A program made the translations under genes and the position numbers. This document shows positions 24,592 through 36,953 of a stretch of DNA of 64,000 bases, piece by piece. Origin of the DNA: Hanleya hanleyi (Eukaryota; Mollusca; Polyplacophora; Lepidopleurida; Hanleyidae); assembly GCA_036873755.1 (NCBI GenBank), contig JAVTVY010017467.1:1-64000 (forward strand), written 5' to 3'. Numbering within the stretch: the first letter of the stretch is position 1; every line of letters starts with the position of its first letter. Below the pieces are notes generated by a model. The model worked only from the letters and a program-made list of their open reading frames with translations. It had not been told where the DNA came from and ran no database searches.

Positions 24592-26125
24592 CATGGAGTT
24601 AGAAATGTCTCCATGGTTTGAACAAACACCGCAAAGATCTCATCCACAGAAGTACACATAGTTTAAGTACCGGTATCAATTTTCTGTCACAACTGCTTAC
24701 CGTACTGAGAAATGCATCTAAATGCATAGCTTGACTTAGGTTGGATATGCAAACATACTAGTTTAATTGAAAACACAAGTTCAGAAACTGCACACAAAAT
24801 CTCTAACCCTGTGGTGTAGAACGAGATATCACCTGTTTGCCCTCTGCATCTGTCTCCCACATCCTCGCTATACCAGAGGTGTGTCTATCCTAGAAATACC
24901 CTGGTACACATGGGAATGAATCGTGAAATTCACGAAAACAACATCCTGTGTATATTGACCAACCAGGTTACTTGATTTACGCGACCATGGCATGTTATTG
25001 TTTGGTTGGAAAAGAAAGCTTGACGCTGCGAAGATGCGTCTCTTAATGATAATAAAAAAAAATAAAATAAAAATAATGTCGCGTTACATGCATGAATAGT
25101 TTCGAAAACTGTGACTAACCCTTCCAACCCTTTCAATAGAGAATGATACATCATTTGTCCGCCCTCTGCTTCAGTCGCATATTCCAAATTATGGCTTCCA
25201 TTGACTGCAAAATTACAGAAACTAACTAAATGAGTTGTCACAGCTTTAAAAGGGACTGCACAACTCGCTAGAAACCACTATATATGCATATTATGTATGA
25301 ATTCAAGGCACGAACACGTTAAAAGGAAAATAATTAAAATATTTGTCTAAGCATCTAACCCACCATTTGGTTGATTTGATTAGAAACAACAAGTTCAGTG
25401 AGCTGAAATAATTTGCATACAATGAGGTCGAAGAAATGACTAAAATCGGACTTTAACATAGAATAAATGTCTATGTGTGTAAATGTAATGCCAAAATTAT
25501 TAATGCCAATACCAAACTGAAATTAAAACCACGCCATGTGAAATCGGGAAAGATAGATCATATGAAACATAAATGAGTTGGGCCTACTTAAATTTGAACA
25601 AGAATTTCATGTTATGTTCCTAGAGCATTACCCATATATATCATTGAAATTTGCAAAGGTGTTTCAGAATCGTGGGTGCATGATATGGCAATTGATTCGC
25701 TCAGGGCAATGTTATATGATCTCACATCAACGATTCCCGTTAGAAATCAATATGATAGATGTAATAACCAATGTCCTTACACGTAATTATCAACCACGAC
25801 ACTCTTATGTCATTATACACCATTCACCTGTAACGTAACCCCGTGAATTACCTAACATACTCTCATGATGCCATATATACCTTAATGATCGCTAAGAGCT
25901 AGTGCACATGTACCCGGTCATCCAGACGGTTCATCCAGACATACGCAATCCCCAAGTCACGTGGTCAGTCCCTGATCGATACACCCGGTCATTGACAGGT
26001 AAACACGCGTTGGATTGAAACAGATCGGCGAATCTCTGGTCATATTACCGAAACTGTAGGTCTTCACTGTTAAATACTGTTTGGTGGAGAAAACTAAACT
26101 ATCATACACGAGCACAAGCTTCCGA
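24592..26125. other. No gene; contains one copy of a dispersed repeat
   Basis: The only repeat I can support is 24865-25000 (TATCCTAGAAATACCCTGG then ACAACATCCTGTGTATATTG), which matches 46910-47075 with many differences. A second pair of similar short segments lies at ~24787-24870 and ~25085-25190. Open frames of 86-103 codons have no recognisable features. Confidence 0.5.
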
Positions 26126-26295
26126 TCTGACATTCAGTATCCAGCCGCCGCCCATAAAGAGCTCCCGCGTCCATTATCAATCAATAGCATCCATAAGTCT
26201 CAGAGCATCAAGACAGAAATATAACAATACCATATCTATTTTCTTATGAGGGAGAAGTGGTCACTAATTTTCAATGATACACTAAGGACATCATG
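26126..26295 (-). mobile_element. PLE pLTR remnant
   Basis: CCGATCTGACATTCAGTATC, then CAGCCGCCGCCCATAAAG, GAAGTGGTCACTAATTTTC and AATGATACACTAAGGACATC match the pLTR in - orientation with substantial decay. Confidence 0.65.
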
Positions 26296-29200
26296 AATAT
26301 TCCTATCTTATCCCGTATCACTGACAGGTGACCTTTTCCTCCAAGACAATTTCGTTTTTCAGACTATATTGTTTATGACCAGATATTCTGTAGTAGGCAA
26401 AGGACCAAACCTTTGGTACTGGTAATTATTTCGGTATATTGACCAGACTTGTAGCTCATTTGTAATGATGATACGGTATTAAAGTGCCTCTTGGGCCTCC
26501 CAATGCGCACGAGGAATACTAGAAGTCCTCCTAATATAGGATATTGTTGGTAGATTCTACCATTTGTTCAGAAGCTTACATGCAATGTTTCCCAAAAGCA
26601 CAATAAAGAGACGTGTTGCTCCATTGTATCTACTAACTACGGCACTTTAGACTCCAATATCAGTACCAAAACCACTTTACAGTAGAATTTATCTTCAAAT
26701 TGCGGAGTAACCATCTGGTCTATGCTCCTGGGCAGACTGTTTCTGTACTAATACTCCCTTGGAGACCGTGTATAATGCTATTATTGCGGACAACTCTAAA
26801 TCCGTACATTGTTATTTAGGCTCGTGCCCTTTGGACAAGATTTCTTTCATCCCGGAAGTAAAATAGTACATCAGTCTTTTTTCTTACAATCTCACAGTGA
26901 TAAAATATGTCAAAATACATGGATCGACACTCTTAATTTTAGCGGAAGACAACCTTGCTATTCATCTGAATGGTTTAGGTGAGGGTGGTTTCGGGGGGAG
27001 AGGGCGGGGGCAATCTATTATATACAATAATCTTAAGGTTCATGAACAGCTGATAAAACCCAAGCCAGAAAGCATCAAAAGAACACTCACACGAGGCTCG
27101 GAATTTCATGATAACTTGTCAATGATAAGAATTTTGAAGATACACTCTGGGAAACTTTGATATTTCCTCTGCCACATCGATGGAACCAAATATAGAACAA
27201 AATGGTCCAAGACCAAATCGGTTCCACGAGGAAAAGTTTGTCTTCACATACGGACCCACATTCATGCAGATCCACCTGTAGTACATGGAAATAACCAAAT
27301 ATGGTTCTATTTAGAACTAAATGTTCTAAGATTGCAGGATCATCACGCGGTATTCTCAGCATTATGCTATACAACTGTTGTCTGCTTAGATTTACAACCA
27401 TAGCTGACTTCGAGTTAGCAATTATCGTCATCGTTTTGTATAAATACAAGAATCTGGGTGCCGAAGGCTTTCATAGAAAACAAGCTATTGCTATCAATGT
27501 TAGGTTAACATTTGGACGACTGTGTCTGTGTCTGTGTCTGTGTCTGTTCGGTTTCAATCCTTCTTCTCTGAAAAAGTGTCTGGTCGCAAAACTGCTTTCC
27601 TTTCCCAGAGGGCGCTACGTCGGTAGTGCAATTCGGTCATATCCGTTTTAATATTATATACATTGGACCCCATAAGCATGACATTTGTATAGACTATTCT
27701 GTGGAATAAGCAAAACTCTTGCGTTTCAGCTTCATATCGATGCTTTTTGTTGAAAAGAATTGGGTAATGCGTCATGGCGTCTAATTAGCTGAATTATTAC
27801 ACACTCAGTTACTGTGATATTTTCTGCCCTTTGAATAAGTCGCATTAAATTTACACTCTAGAATGACCAAGGTGGCAATTATTTGTCGAATATGGTTGCG
27901 TCTTATTCCAAATTTGCCACGGAAACCTATTGATTTTTGTATGTTTCGCGCTTTTGGCATCACTTTGGAAGGCTGTCCAAAGTACTTCAACGTTTAGAAA
28001 GTCGACAAGGAGGCTGAGTTCGAACACGGTTCTTCAAAAAGAAGCCTTGACGTGGTAATGTTGGCGCTTGATACGGCGATAATTACGTGATGCTTAAATA
28101 GCCGTATAAGGCGTCTGCTGATACAAAACGGAACCAATTGTACGTCGGTGTCCCCGATTCCAGTATACCTTGTCTCCGCTCAGACAAGAGATGCCTTTGG
28201 GCTCGTCCAGACCTTGTAAACATTGATTTGGGATGGTGAGGATTGCTAAAGGTCGCATGTTATACATTCTGGCGTGGAAATTGGCTCACAGCTGCGGCGA
28301 GTTGTGTACCGTCTGGCCGTCTGATAGGTATTAAATTAGATGGCGCAATAACAATAAGACCAAATATCGATCCAGACAGGTCTTGTCCTTGCCAAGATAG
28401 ACTTTGCACCTACCAGCGCTTCCACCGGAGGAAACCAGTTATGTCAATGCGTACGCGTATAAATCAGACAAGAGTCGACAATATCGGATGATGAAGACAA
28501 ATGGCAGCTCTTAGGATGTGTTTCACGTATACCAACCGCTGTGTTGGTCTTCGCAAACAGAACATTTTTGACAAACCCGTGCTAACGACTATTTAACGAT
28601 AAATAAATGCAAAGAAGTGGTGGTACAAACAGAAGCAAACGAAGACAAACGAAAACAGCTCATTGAACTCTTAGTATTAACTCCTTCTGTACCGGTAGTT
28701 TTGTCAGTTCCAAACTAGTATCAACACTATACTCAACATGAACGGAACCAGGATATACTTAGCAGTGTCTATATAGAGTTAAAGAGGATACTCCCAACTT
28801 TCCATCAAGATGTAATATCATGAAAATATTTGTCCAGAAATCCCGCATTTTCACATTCTCAAGACAGGCAATCGTTGAACATTTATCTATCGGTACAATT
28901 CTACCGATACGGTATGGAGAGGGTTAAGGAGGTTCGTACCTCTTCTGCGCAAATATCTACATACTATACCAAAATAGAGCTATTTCAATGAAAGTGAATA
29001 GGAATAACATTTTATTAACTTGACAGAGAGCAGTTGTGAAATGGTTTGGAATTGGATAATGTGTTCTCTGAATGCCAAGGCAATTATAAGTTTACGAACT
29101 CATGGTAGTTTTTGGATCATGGATGGTCTAAAGACCATATTTGGTCATGGCCTCATCCCTAGTCATGGCTCGTCTATCAAATCCGAGCCACGGCGAATAT

Positions 29201-29504
29201 CTTACAAGCCATACATATTACGAACGGGTTGATTCGGAAACATTCGGGAGCGCATTCGTGACCTCATGACCTCTCCGAAAAGTTAATGTTGTATGTTTCA
29301 TCCCCTCTGCTTGTTTTGAATTCACATGTTTCGTATACGACTTGACTTGCATGTGGTTTCCCTCGGGAATTTCAAATTTGTTTTTCTCCAGCTATTCTCC
29401 GTAAGACCTCAGCCTTCGTCGAAATATACCGAGTTTAAGTATCCGCAACGCCTCAAAATGCCTTCCGCGTTCATTGGCTGTTATTTTAAACTGACAGTTC
29501 CAGT
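26296..29504. other. No gene recognised
   Basis: Open frames of up to 120 codons are on both strands without motifs. A (TGTGTC)n run lies near 27520-27545, and short self-complementary words around TGGTTC and GAACCA lie near 27180-27330. A G-rich run (GGGGGGAGAGGGCGGGGGC) lies at about 26991-27010. Confidence 0.45.
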
Positions 29505-29575
29505 ATATTATGAACACGGAAATTCTTAAATGGATTACGCCTGAATATTGAATGATGGACTAGAGGCTTATATTT
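29505..29575 (+). mobile_element. Short PLE pLTR end
   Basis: ACACGGAAATTCTTAAATGG, then CTGAATATTGAATGATGG and ACTAGAGGCTTA match the terminal part of the pLTR in + orientation. Confidence 0.6.
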
Positions 29576-29819
29576 GTCCACAGACCACGTCTGGATACAA
29601 CCGTCAAATTCGACATTCGATTCAGAAGATGCAGCTGTTGTCCACTAAAACTGTCCTCGTCAGTCATTGAATACGCTCTTATTCTCCTTTTTTTTTAAAA
29701 TCGTTTATTGGCATTACTGACGACGCCTTGTACAGAACCCATACACTTCCAACCGGTCCGAGATTCGGAGTTGATATAATATATATAATGGATACATTTG
29801 CTCAAGGCATAGTCAATAT

Positions 29820-30045
29820 TGACAAGGAGGATGGATATATTAAAAGGATCATATAGCCCTCCACACACCGCATCCCCCCATTATTGACACGGAGGGTGGG
29901 ATATACAAGAATAGTTAATAACCGATCATATAGCCCTCCACACACCGCATCCCCTCATTATTGGCAAGAAGGGTGGAATATACAAGAATAGTTAATGACC
30001 GATCATATACCCCTCCACACACCCCATCCCCAACGCATACAATGT
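29820..30045. repeat. 77-bp tandem repeat, three copies
   Basis: GATCATATAGCCCTCCACAC begins at 29847, 29924 and 30001, giving exactly 77 bp each time. The third copy is partial. Units differ at a few positions. Confidence 0.9.
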
Positions 30046-30481
30046 ACATACATGTAAATTTATAGCATGGTATACATCAATGCTATAGCCTAGATTTGAA
30101 AATTGAAGCTGACCATTTTGAGAGTATGAACATTATTCCCCATGCCAATAAATAGCACACCAATCAAAGTAGGTAAATGAAATACAGTTGAAAATCTTGC
30201 GTCTTACACGAGTGGTCCGGTTAGCATTTTTCAATGATGCCATGTAGCAACTTTGACAGCGTGAAGTTCGTCTTATCACGGAGAGACACATTTCTTTATC
30301 AAAAATAAGCTTCTAGTCATCACCAATTGCACATGTATTATGAATTTGGAGAGCCTATCTTCACTTCTTTAAAAATTACGGCTAATGCTACATTTAACCT
30401 TGATAAAATCCAGGTGAAGGTCAGTTGTATTCATAAGGCTTCTGATCCATCACCATCTGCATATGGGGTATGACCAGAAAG

Positions 30482-30535
30482 ATGAACAGACAGACAGATA
30501 GACAGACAGACAGATGGACGGACAGACAGATGACA
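30482..30535. repeat. (GACA)n microsatellite
   Basis: The run is interrupted GACA/GATA/GATG tetranucleotides. The rest of 30046-31219 shows no recognisable gene. Confidence 0.85.
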
Positions 30536-31219
30536 TGAACAATTCAGTTCCATTTGAGGCATCATTACACATTATTTTCAAACCATAAACCATTTTACTA
30601 ATCATATATAAAAATTTCCCAGGTGAGACGTGCCATACAGCAGGAATGTGGAAGTTCCATTTCAAAATCTTTCCACTTTTTCAGTCTAAAAAATACTTAA
30701 CAGTTGTATAACTATGCTGTCAAAATGCAATGGTACATGTATGTGCCATTTCATCTCTCAAGTTTCAAGTAAATTCTGGGGATTTTCACATAAAACAAAA
30801 AACAAATGAGCATTAACGAAGTGATAATTTGTGATTTTACTCATTGTAAATTGGCCGGAACGTTTCTCCAGACATCTAGAAGCCAAGGGCTTCACAGCCA
30901 CTGGAGACTGAACAAGTGTAATTGGGATAAGCATACCGCTGAACAGGATCAAATTATTATTATCAGTATTGGAGAGAGAAGTAGCACTGATTCTTTTTAC
31001 TTTGTTGACACAAGCACTAGACCCCTAATATGTTAAGTGCATTATGCAATAAGTCAACCACTTCAGATTTATCACCTGAATGGACAACATACAGGCATAC
31101 ACTATGTAGGCCTGATAGTGTAGGCCTGCAATGTAAAGAATATCAGTGTTACAGTATGTCAATTTGACCAAAATGTCATGATTTCAAGCTGTCTTGAATC
31201 CTTGCAATTCCTCATACAG

Positions 31220-31620
31220 TTACAAGCGTCTAGTCCGTCATTCATAATCCAGCCGTCGTCCATTAGAGAATATCCGCGTCCATAATCCAAAGACCTATTC
31301 CATTTTCCACATAACAGTATTGGCACCAAATTCAAAAAGACAATCATAGTATACATAAACATAGGCTTGTTTCCTGCAAGAGAGAAGCGGTCAACAGTTT
31401 TCAATGATGCCGGCAAGACATCATGATGTTCCAAAAATATCAAATCCGTATCGCTGAACAGTATTCTTAATCCATAATATTCGTTGTAAAGTCGTCATCT
31501 AAAGAATGATGTATCTCAGTCACGCTTTGATTGTGACTGTTCATATGAATACCATGAGGATCTTGAAGTACATGGGTTCATACGGCCCCTAGCCCCGGGT
31601 TAAGCGGAATTAGACACAAG
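31220..31620 (-). repeat. Copy A 3' pLTR
   Basis: Reading 5' to 3' on the - strand: CTTGTGTCTAATTCCGC, CCCGGGGCTAGGGGCCG, the CAGTCAC/GTGACTG hairpin (31517-31539), the CTGTTGACCGCTTCTCTC stretch ending in TTGCAG (near 31376-31390), ATGGACGACGGCTGGAT and the terminus GACTAGACGCTTGTAA. Short open frames here (MIFLEHHDVL...) recur in every pLTR copy because the sequence is repeated, and they are not supported as proteins. Confidence 0.85.
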
Positions 31621-34520
31621 TTATGAAACGTAGCGCCATAGATCTGGCACGCTACGTTCGTATTTTGCTATCAGCATGCGATATGTATCGCCAAATTTGA
31701 GAAACTTTGAGTGGAGGCGCTTGGTGGAATAGCCCTGTTTTATAAGTTTCTGCAACAATATTTTGTGACGTTGATTAAAATCATCACATTTAACACAGGA
31801 TCTAGCAAATGCTACTAAGCGAGATATGTATACGCCATATGCAGGTCCCACTGGAATATTACTATCCAGAAAGGGATAGTTTACGATGTCGAAATTGTAA
31901 TCATCTCTTTTGTCATAAAGTCGACGAGAGAGAATGCCCGCTTCATTTTTATAGAGATAGAGATCTAAATAAGATGTGCCTGTAGGGCTATCTGTAGTTT
32001 CCTTCAAATCCAGTGAAGGTGGATATATATCCTTCACTGCGTCATTTATATAGCGATTATCCACAGCGAGAAGATCGTCTATATAGCGTTTGGTGAATGA
32101 GAAGGAACGGGCTTTGAATGGATCGATTTTTGAAAGCGCCTGCATATAGTCATATTCATAAGAGAACAGATATAGGTCGGCCAACAGGGTGCACAATTAG
32201 TACCCATTGGAATACCTATATGCTGCTGATATATTGTGTTGCCAAATTTCACATAGATATTTTTAATGAGAAATTCAAGCAACTCTATAAACAAAGAAAC
32301 ATCCCATGAATGATATCTCTTGTATGTAGTCGAGCTAAAGAATGCTTTATGGCTTCCGACATTAATATATCTACGATCAGTTTTCTTGAACACAGATACT
32401 ATTAATGAACTTATACGGTCAATAAGGTCCTGATGAGGGATTGTAGTATAGAGAGTCGAGAAATCCCATGTGGATACATGTCTGTACGGTATGTGACCTT
32501 TAGCATCAAGTTCTTCCGTAAGACATTTTGAGTTTTTCAATATCCACATACATTCAACGCCAGAGTTCTTAGAAATAGTGGCGCAATACCTTTCCCAAAA
32601 TGCTTTTACCTCCTGAAGGGCCCTCGTCAATAGGGTTGAAAGAAGCTTGGTGGTGCAGCTTCTAGAACCAGCTATGAATCTAGCTTTGTATGGTGATTTA
32701 TGCATTTTGGGAGTCCAGTATATTTTTGGTATGTCGTTATGATTGGTTGGAAGACAAATACCTCTTTCCCTGAGAAACTTTTTGTGATTGTTAAATAAAT
32801 CTTCCAGAGTAAATGCAGTTTGGGAGTAAGTAGACGTATTTGATGAAGATATGTCTACACTCAATTCTTTAACCAGCACCTGGTAATAGTAATATTTACA
32901 TATGAATATTATATTATTCGGAGCTTTGTCTGCTGGGACTATGACGAATTTACTCTGGAGATTTGCTAGAACTTCTTGCGAATTGAGGTTTCTCAGAACT
33001 TGTTTTGCTTGGGGAAGAGTACTTCTGTCAATATGGCGGATTGTTTCAACGACCTTGCTCTTGGTGAGGTCCAGCCAATCAGCGAGTACTGTAGGTTCAA
33101 CTTTTTCTCGCTTAGACCAATCAATAACGTACTGTTCCAATGCAGACAGGACTATCTTCTGGTCGGCCTTCAGATTTATTCTTCTTGGCTCTCTATATTT
33201 AGGTCCTTTCATCAGGAGTAATTTCAGATCCTTATCACTCACCACATCAAGGTCACCAGTCACAATATGTTTGCATGGTGTATAGATAAAGTTCGACGAT
33301 TCACAATCACAACTATAGCCTCCTGACGTGTATAAGTTCCAGTCAAACTCCTGGACAGCATTGGAGTAATTGAATATTTTGGTGGCTATAGATTTAGTGT
33401 ACTTATATGAAATGCAAGGAGGTTCTGTGAACTTAAAATAGTTTGGTACAGCGTTGCGTACCTCTGGATCATTCAGGATTCGAGGTAAATTAATGATGTC
33501 CAGTCCTTTATCTAAGTAGTTGAGTTTCAAGAAAAGCCGATCTTGAGAGGTTTCGATTATGTTCACTGGACGATACAACCGAAAATACGCTATATCTTGA
33601 CATACTTTAATGATTTTTGATGGTATTATATTTCCTGAAGACGCAGATTGTTGTATATCTCTGGCTATTTGATCTAAAGCTCTCAGAGGTAACGCATACA
33701 GAACTGTACGTAAGCTATGTATACTATTGGGTGTGTTAGTTAAACCCACTAAGTAATTTAAAGTGATATGATCGTGAATCATCGAACTATTAAACTTTCG
33801 CCAACCATGGCTGCGATGTCTCCGTTGATGGGGTTTAAATAGTTGGGTAATGTTGGATATATTTGAACGGCGGTTTGTAGCATTGCCGAACCCACTGACA
33901 TTATCATTTAAACCAAACGGAAACACTGACCCAAGTTCTAGCATCCAGAATAATTCCCGCTCTCGGATTTTTCTCTCAAATCCAAAAGGGGAATCCTTAG
34001 TAGATGGATAGACGACGTCTATGATCTGAATACTAAAGTTATCCCAGCCGTGGTCGGGTCCAGAAAAATGCCTACCTATAAGCAATTGCTTTTTCCTAAC
34101 GGATTTTCTGTGACCGTTCACCCTAAGATGGAGTCTTTGGGTGGTCTTGCCAACATACTGTTGACCACACTTCTTACAGGAAACTAAATAAATACAGTTT
34201 GTAGTAGAACAACTAAGATCAACATACGAGTTAACAGAATATGAGTTACCAGTTAACGTGGAACTAAATGAAGCTGAAGTATTAAAGAGTGGACACGTGA
34301 GACATCCACGATGTCCACACTTAGAAATTTTGAAATTATTACATGTAGAATTCGGTGCTAAACAATCATCAAGCGCAATATTACAAGGTTTGATGTCGTG
34401 GCCTTGCTTTGCTGTCAGAAATATATCTGTCATTTGGATTGAAAAAGGTCTTAGTGCATTTCGAACTATTAGAGACTCGGCCGAGAAACCTGCACTAAGG
34501 TTCCTCGGGTCTGTCTTCAT
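31621..34520 (-). pseudogene. PLE polyprotein: N-terminal GIY-YIG endonuclease + reverse transcriptase, one frameshift
   Basis: The start is the ATG at 34520; the frame stays open upstream to a GTG. From that ATG, a Cys-rich zinc-finger-like stretch has C68, C73 and C76. A GIY-YIG nuclease follows at residues ~103-205, with IYLV at 110-113, YVG at 122-124 and the acidic ERELF site near 189. A linker carries CDC at 404-406 and CKHIVTGDL at 416-424. The RT has WDFSTLY with the motif A aspartate at 686 and GIPMGTNCAP at 769-778. YIDD (32074-32085) comes after a one-base deletion in a G run at 32187-32189; copy B has four Gs there. Without that break the frame would be ~966 codons. GIY-YIG before RT is the Naiad/Chlamys order; classical Penelope has it C-terminal. 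The frameshift falls between RT motifs B and C, so this copy cannot make a full RT. Confidence 0.92.
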
Positions 34521-34622
34521 ATTTTTCTTATAGTTGTGCTCATTATGTTTGTTGGGTGTGCAGGGGCCCGGCCTCGGGGACAACTTGTCCACCAGCAGAA
34601 TCCAGGCATACACAGGTTAAAA

Positions 34623-35022
34623 TTACAAGCGTCTAGTCCGTCATTCATAATCCAGCCGTCGTCCATTAGAGAATATCCGCGTCCATAATCCAAAGACCTA
34701 TTCCATATTCCATATAACAGTATTAGCACCAAATTCAAAAAGACAATCATAGTATACATAAACATAGGCTTGTTTCCTGCAAGAGAGAAGCGGTCAACAG
34801 TTTTCAATGATGCCGGCAAGACATCATGATGTTCCAAAAATATCAAATCCGTATCGCTGATCAGTATTCTTAATCCATAATATTCGTTATAGAGTCGTCA
34901 TCTAAAAAAGATGTATCTCAGTCACGCTTTGATTGTGACTGTTCATATGAGTACCATGAGGATCTTGAAGTACATGGGTTCATACGGCCCCTAGCCCCGG
35001 GTTAAGCGGAATTAGACACAAG
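34623..35022 (-). repeat. pLTR shared by copies A (5') and B (3')
   Basis: It is the same as the 31220-31620 pLTR with scattered substitutions and one small indel (TCTAAAAAAGATG against TCTAAAGAATGATG). The hairpin is at 34919-34941. The terminus TTACAAGCGTCTAGTCC (+ strand) is the same boundary seen at 31220 and 37424. About 100 bp of leader separates it from the copy A start codon. Confidence 0.85.
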
Positions 35023-36279
35023 TTACGAAACGTAGCGCCATAGATCTTGCACGCTACGTTCGTATTTTGCTATCAGCATGCGATATGTATCGCCAAATTT
35101 GAGAAACTTTGAGTGGAGGCGCTTGGTGGAATAGCCCTGTTTTATAAGTTTCTGCAACAATGTTTTGTGACGTTGATTAAAATCGTCACATTTAACACAG
35201 GATCTAGCAAATGCTACTAAGCGAGATATGTATACGCCATATGCAGGTCCCACTGGAATATTACTATCCAGAAAGGGATAGTTTACGATGTCGAAATTGT
35301 AATCATCTCTTTTGTCATAAAGTCGACGAGAGAGAATGCCCGCTTCATTTTTATAGAGATAGAGATCTAAATAAGATGTGCCTGTAGGGCTATCTGTAGT
35401 TTCCTTCAAATCCAGTGAAGGTGGATATATATCCTTCACTGCGTCATTTATATAGCGATTATCCACAGCGAGAAGATCGTCTATATAGCGTTTGGTGAAT
35501 GAGAAGGAACGGGCTTTGAATGGATCGGTTTTTGAAAGCGCCTGCATATAGTCATATTCATAAGAGAACAGATACAGGTCAGCCAACAGGGGTGCACAAT
35601 TAGTACCCATTGGAATACCTATATGCTGCTGATATATTGTGTTGCCAAATTTCACATAGATATTTTTAATGAGAAATTCAAGCAACTCTATAAACAAAGA
35701 AACATCCCATGAATGATATCTCTTGTATGTAGTCGAGCTAAAGAATGCTTTATGGCTTCCGACATTAATATATCTACGATCAGTTTTCTTGAACACAGAT
35801 ACTATTAATGAACTTAGACGGTCAATAAGGTCCTGATGAGGGATTGTAGTATAGAGAGTCGAGAAATCCCATGTGGATACATGTCTGTACGGTATGTGAC
35901 CTTTAGCATCAAGTTCTTCCGTAAGACATTTTGAGTTTTTCAATATCCACATACATTCAACGCCAGAGTTCTTAGAAATAGTGGCGCAATACCTTTCCCA
36001 AAATGCTTTTACCTCCTGAAGGGCCCTCGTCTATAGGGTTGAAAGAAGCTTGGTGGTGCAGCTTCTAGAACCAGCTATGAATCTAGCTTTGTATGGTGAT
36101 TTATGCATTTTGGGAGTCCAGTATATTTTGGTATGTCGTTATGATTGGTTGGAAGACAAATACCTCTTTCCCTGAGAAACTTTTTGTGATTGTTAAATAA
36201 ATCTTCCAGAGTAAATACAGTTTGGGAGTAAGTAGACGTATTTGATGAAGATATGTCTACACTCAATTCTTTAACCAGC
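35023..36279 (-). pseudogene. PLE copy B, 5'-truncated reverse transcriptase
   Basis: It is near-identical to the 3' 1.26 kb of copy A, with intact GIPMGTNCAP and YIDD in one frame (35023-35952 open). Breaks: a TAG at 36031-36033 where copy A has TTG, and a one-base loss in the T run near 36127. Homology to copy A stops at 36279 (after TTAACCAGC), so the GIY-YIG and linker regions are absent. The copy was probably truncated during reverse transcription. Confidence 0.9.
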
Positions 36280-36918
36280 TGATGGCAGATTATTTTCTCT
36301 GACCGCATATTAGTATTTTTGTGTGTAAGCAGAGTCTGATTTTACCTATATTTAGATATATTTAGCTGTAAAAACCCCCACTGCCACATATATCCCAGTG
36401 CTCGCAGCACCAATGTTCTTTCAATACATTTTTAAACTGTGTTAATAAAATTATGAATTGTAAAAAAGAATGCAATATAGATAAAGCATTATGTTGATGG
36501 ATCGCGAAATCCATATGGGAGGTCAATTCTTTGAAATCCTTTGTCTGTCTAACAAGGTCACAATAATAGACTTCATGAAGAGCCAATAAACTGTGCTGTA
36601 TACGTTTACAGTCTAAAGTGCTACCCAATGATGAACAAATATCACGAAACTACATGATGAAGCAAAATCGCCAGATCTGGCCTGGGAATGTAGATATTGG
36701 ACTGAATTCTTGAGAATTTCACGTATTAAAACAAAATGGGCATTTGGCTTACAAGGGATGTGAATTATAACATTGGGAATGTTATATTCATGTTAGGCAA
36801 ATTAGAATTACTTTTCCCTGAATCAAAGAAGTAAATTTTGAGATGCAAAAACGCGCCTCCATGATTTCGCCAACACCACCAAAATCTTGTCAGTCCTTTG
36901 CCTATCTGGCAAGATCAT
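36280..36918. repeat. Dispersed repeat Q, copy 1, and flanking DNA
   Basis: From about 36600 to 36910 the sequence is a diverged relative of 38913-39300. Shared elements include ACCCAATGATGAACAAATA against ACCTAGCGATGACCAAATA, the TTTGGCTTAC/TTTGGTTTCC region, CATGTTAGGCAA against TATGCTTGGCAA and ACACCACCAAAATCTTG against ACACCAAAACCTTTG. Nothing is recognised in 36280-36600. Confidence 0.5.
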
Positions 36919-36953
36919 TATGTCTCCCCCAACTATGTTGGGGGGAGACATCT
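36919..36953. repeat. Near-perfect hairpin
   Basis: ATGTCTCCCCCAACTATG followed by TTGGGGGGAGACAT is self-complementary with a very short loop. It lies just before the (TCTG)n/(GATG)n run and the 169-bp repeat array. Confidence 0.7.

Larger units (their letters stand above)
31220..35022 (-). mobile_element. Penelope-like element, copy A (Naiad-type layout)
   Basis: Two direct ~400-bp pLTRs flank one interior reading frame on the - strand. The 3' pLTR (31220-31620) begins directly after the stop codon, and the 5' pLTR (34623-35022) lies about 100 bp before the start codon. The pLTRs differ from each other at roughly ten positions by eye. The 5' pLTR is at the same time the 3' pLTR of copy B, so A and B are in head-to-tail tandem, a known habit of PLEs. 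This is the most complete element in the window. Apart from one frameshift it looks recently active. Confidence 0.9.

Noticed and set aside
31159..31443. Recurrent 84-109 codon frames beginning MIFLEHHDVLPASL (also at 34517-34846 and 37393-37647)
   Set aside because: They recur only because they lie in the pLTR repeat. The frame crosses a splice-acceptor-like block, and decayed pLTRs show no preference for keeping the frame.
32902..33285. 127-codon + strand frame opposite the PLE ORF
   Set aside because: It is an antisense shadow of the PLE coding frame with no features of its own.
31621..34520. Possible selenocysteine UGA in the PLE ORF
   Set aside because: Selenoprotein-type PLEs have been reported in the permuted clade, so I looked. 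Copy A has no in-frame TGA; its only break is the one-base frameshift.
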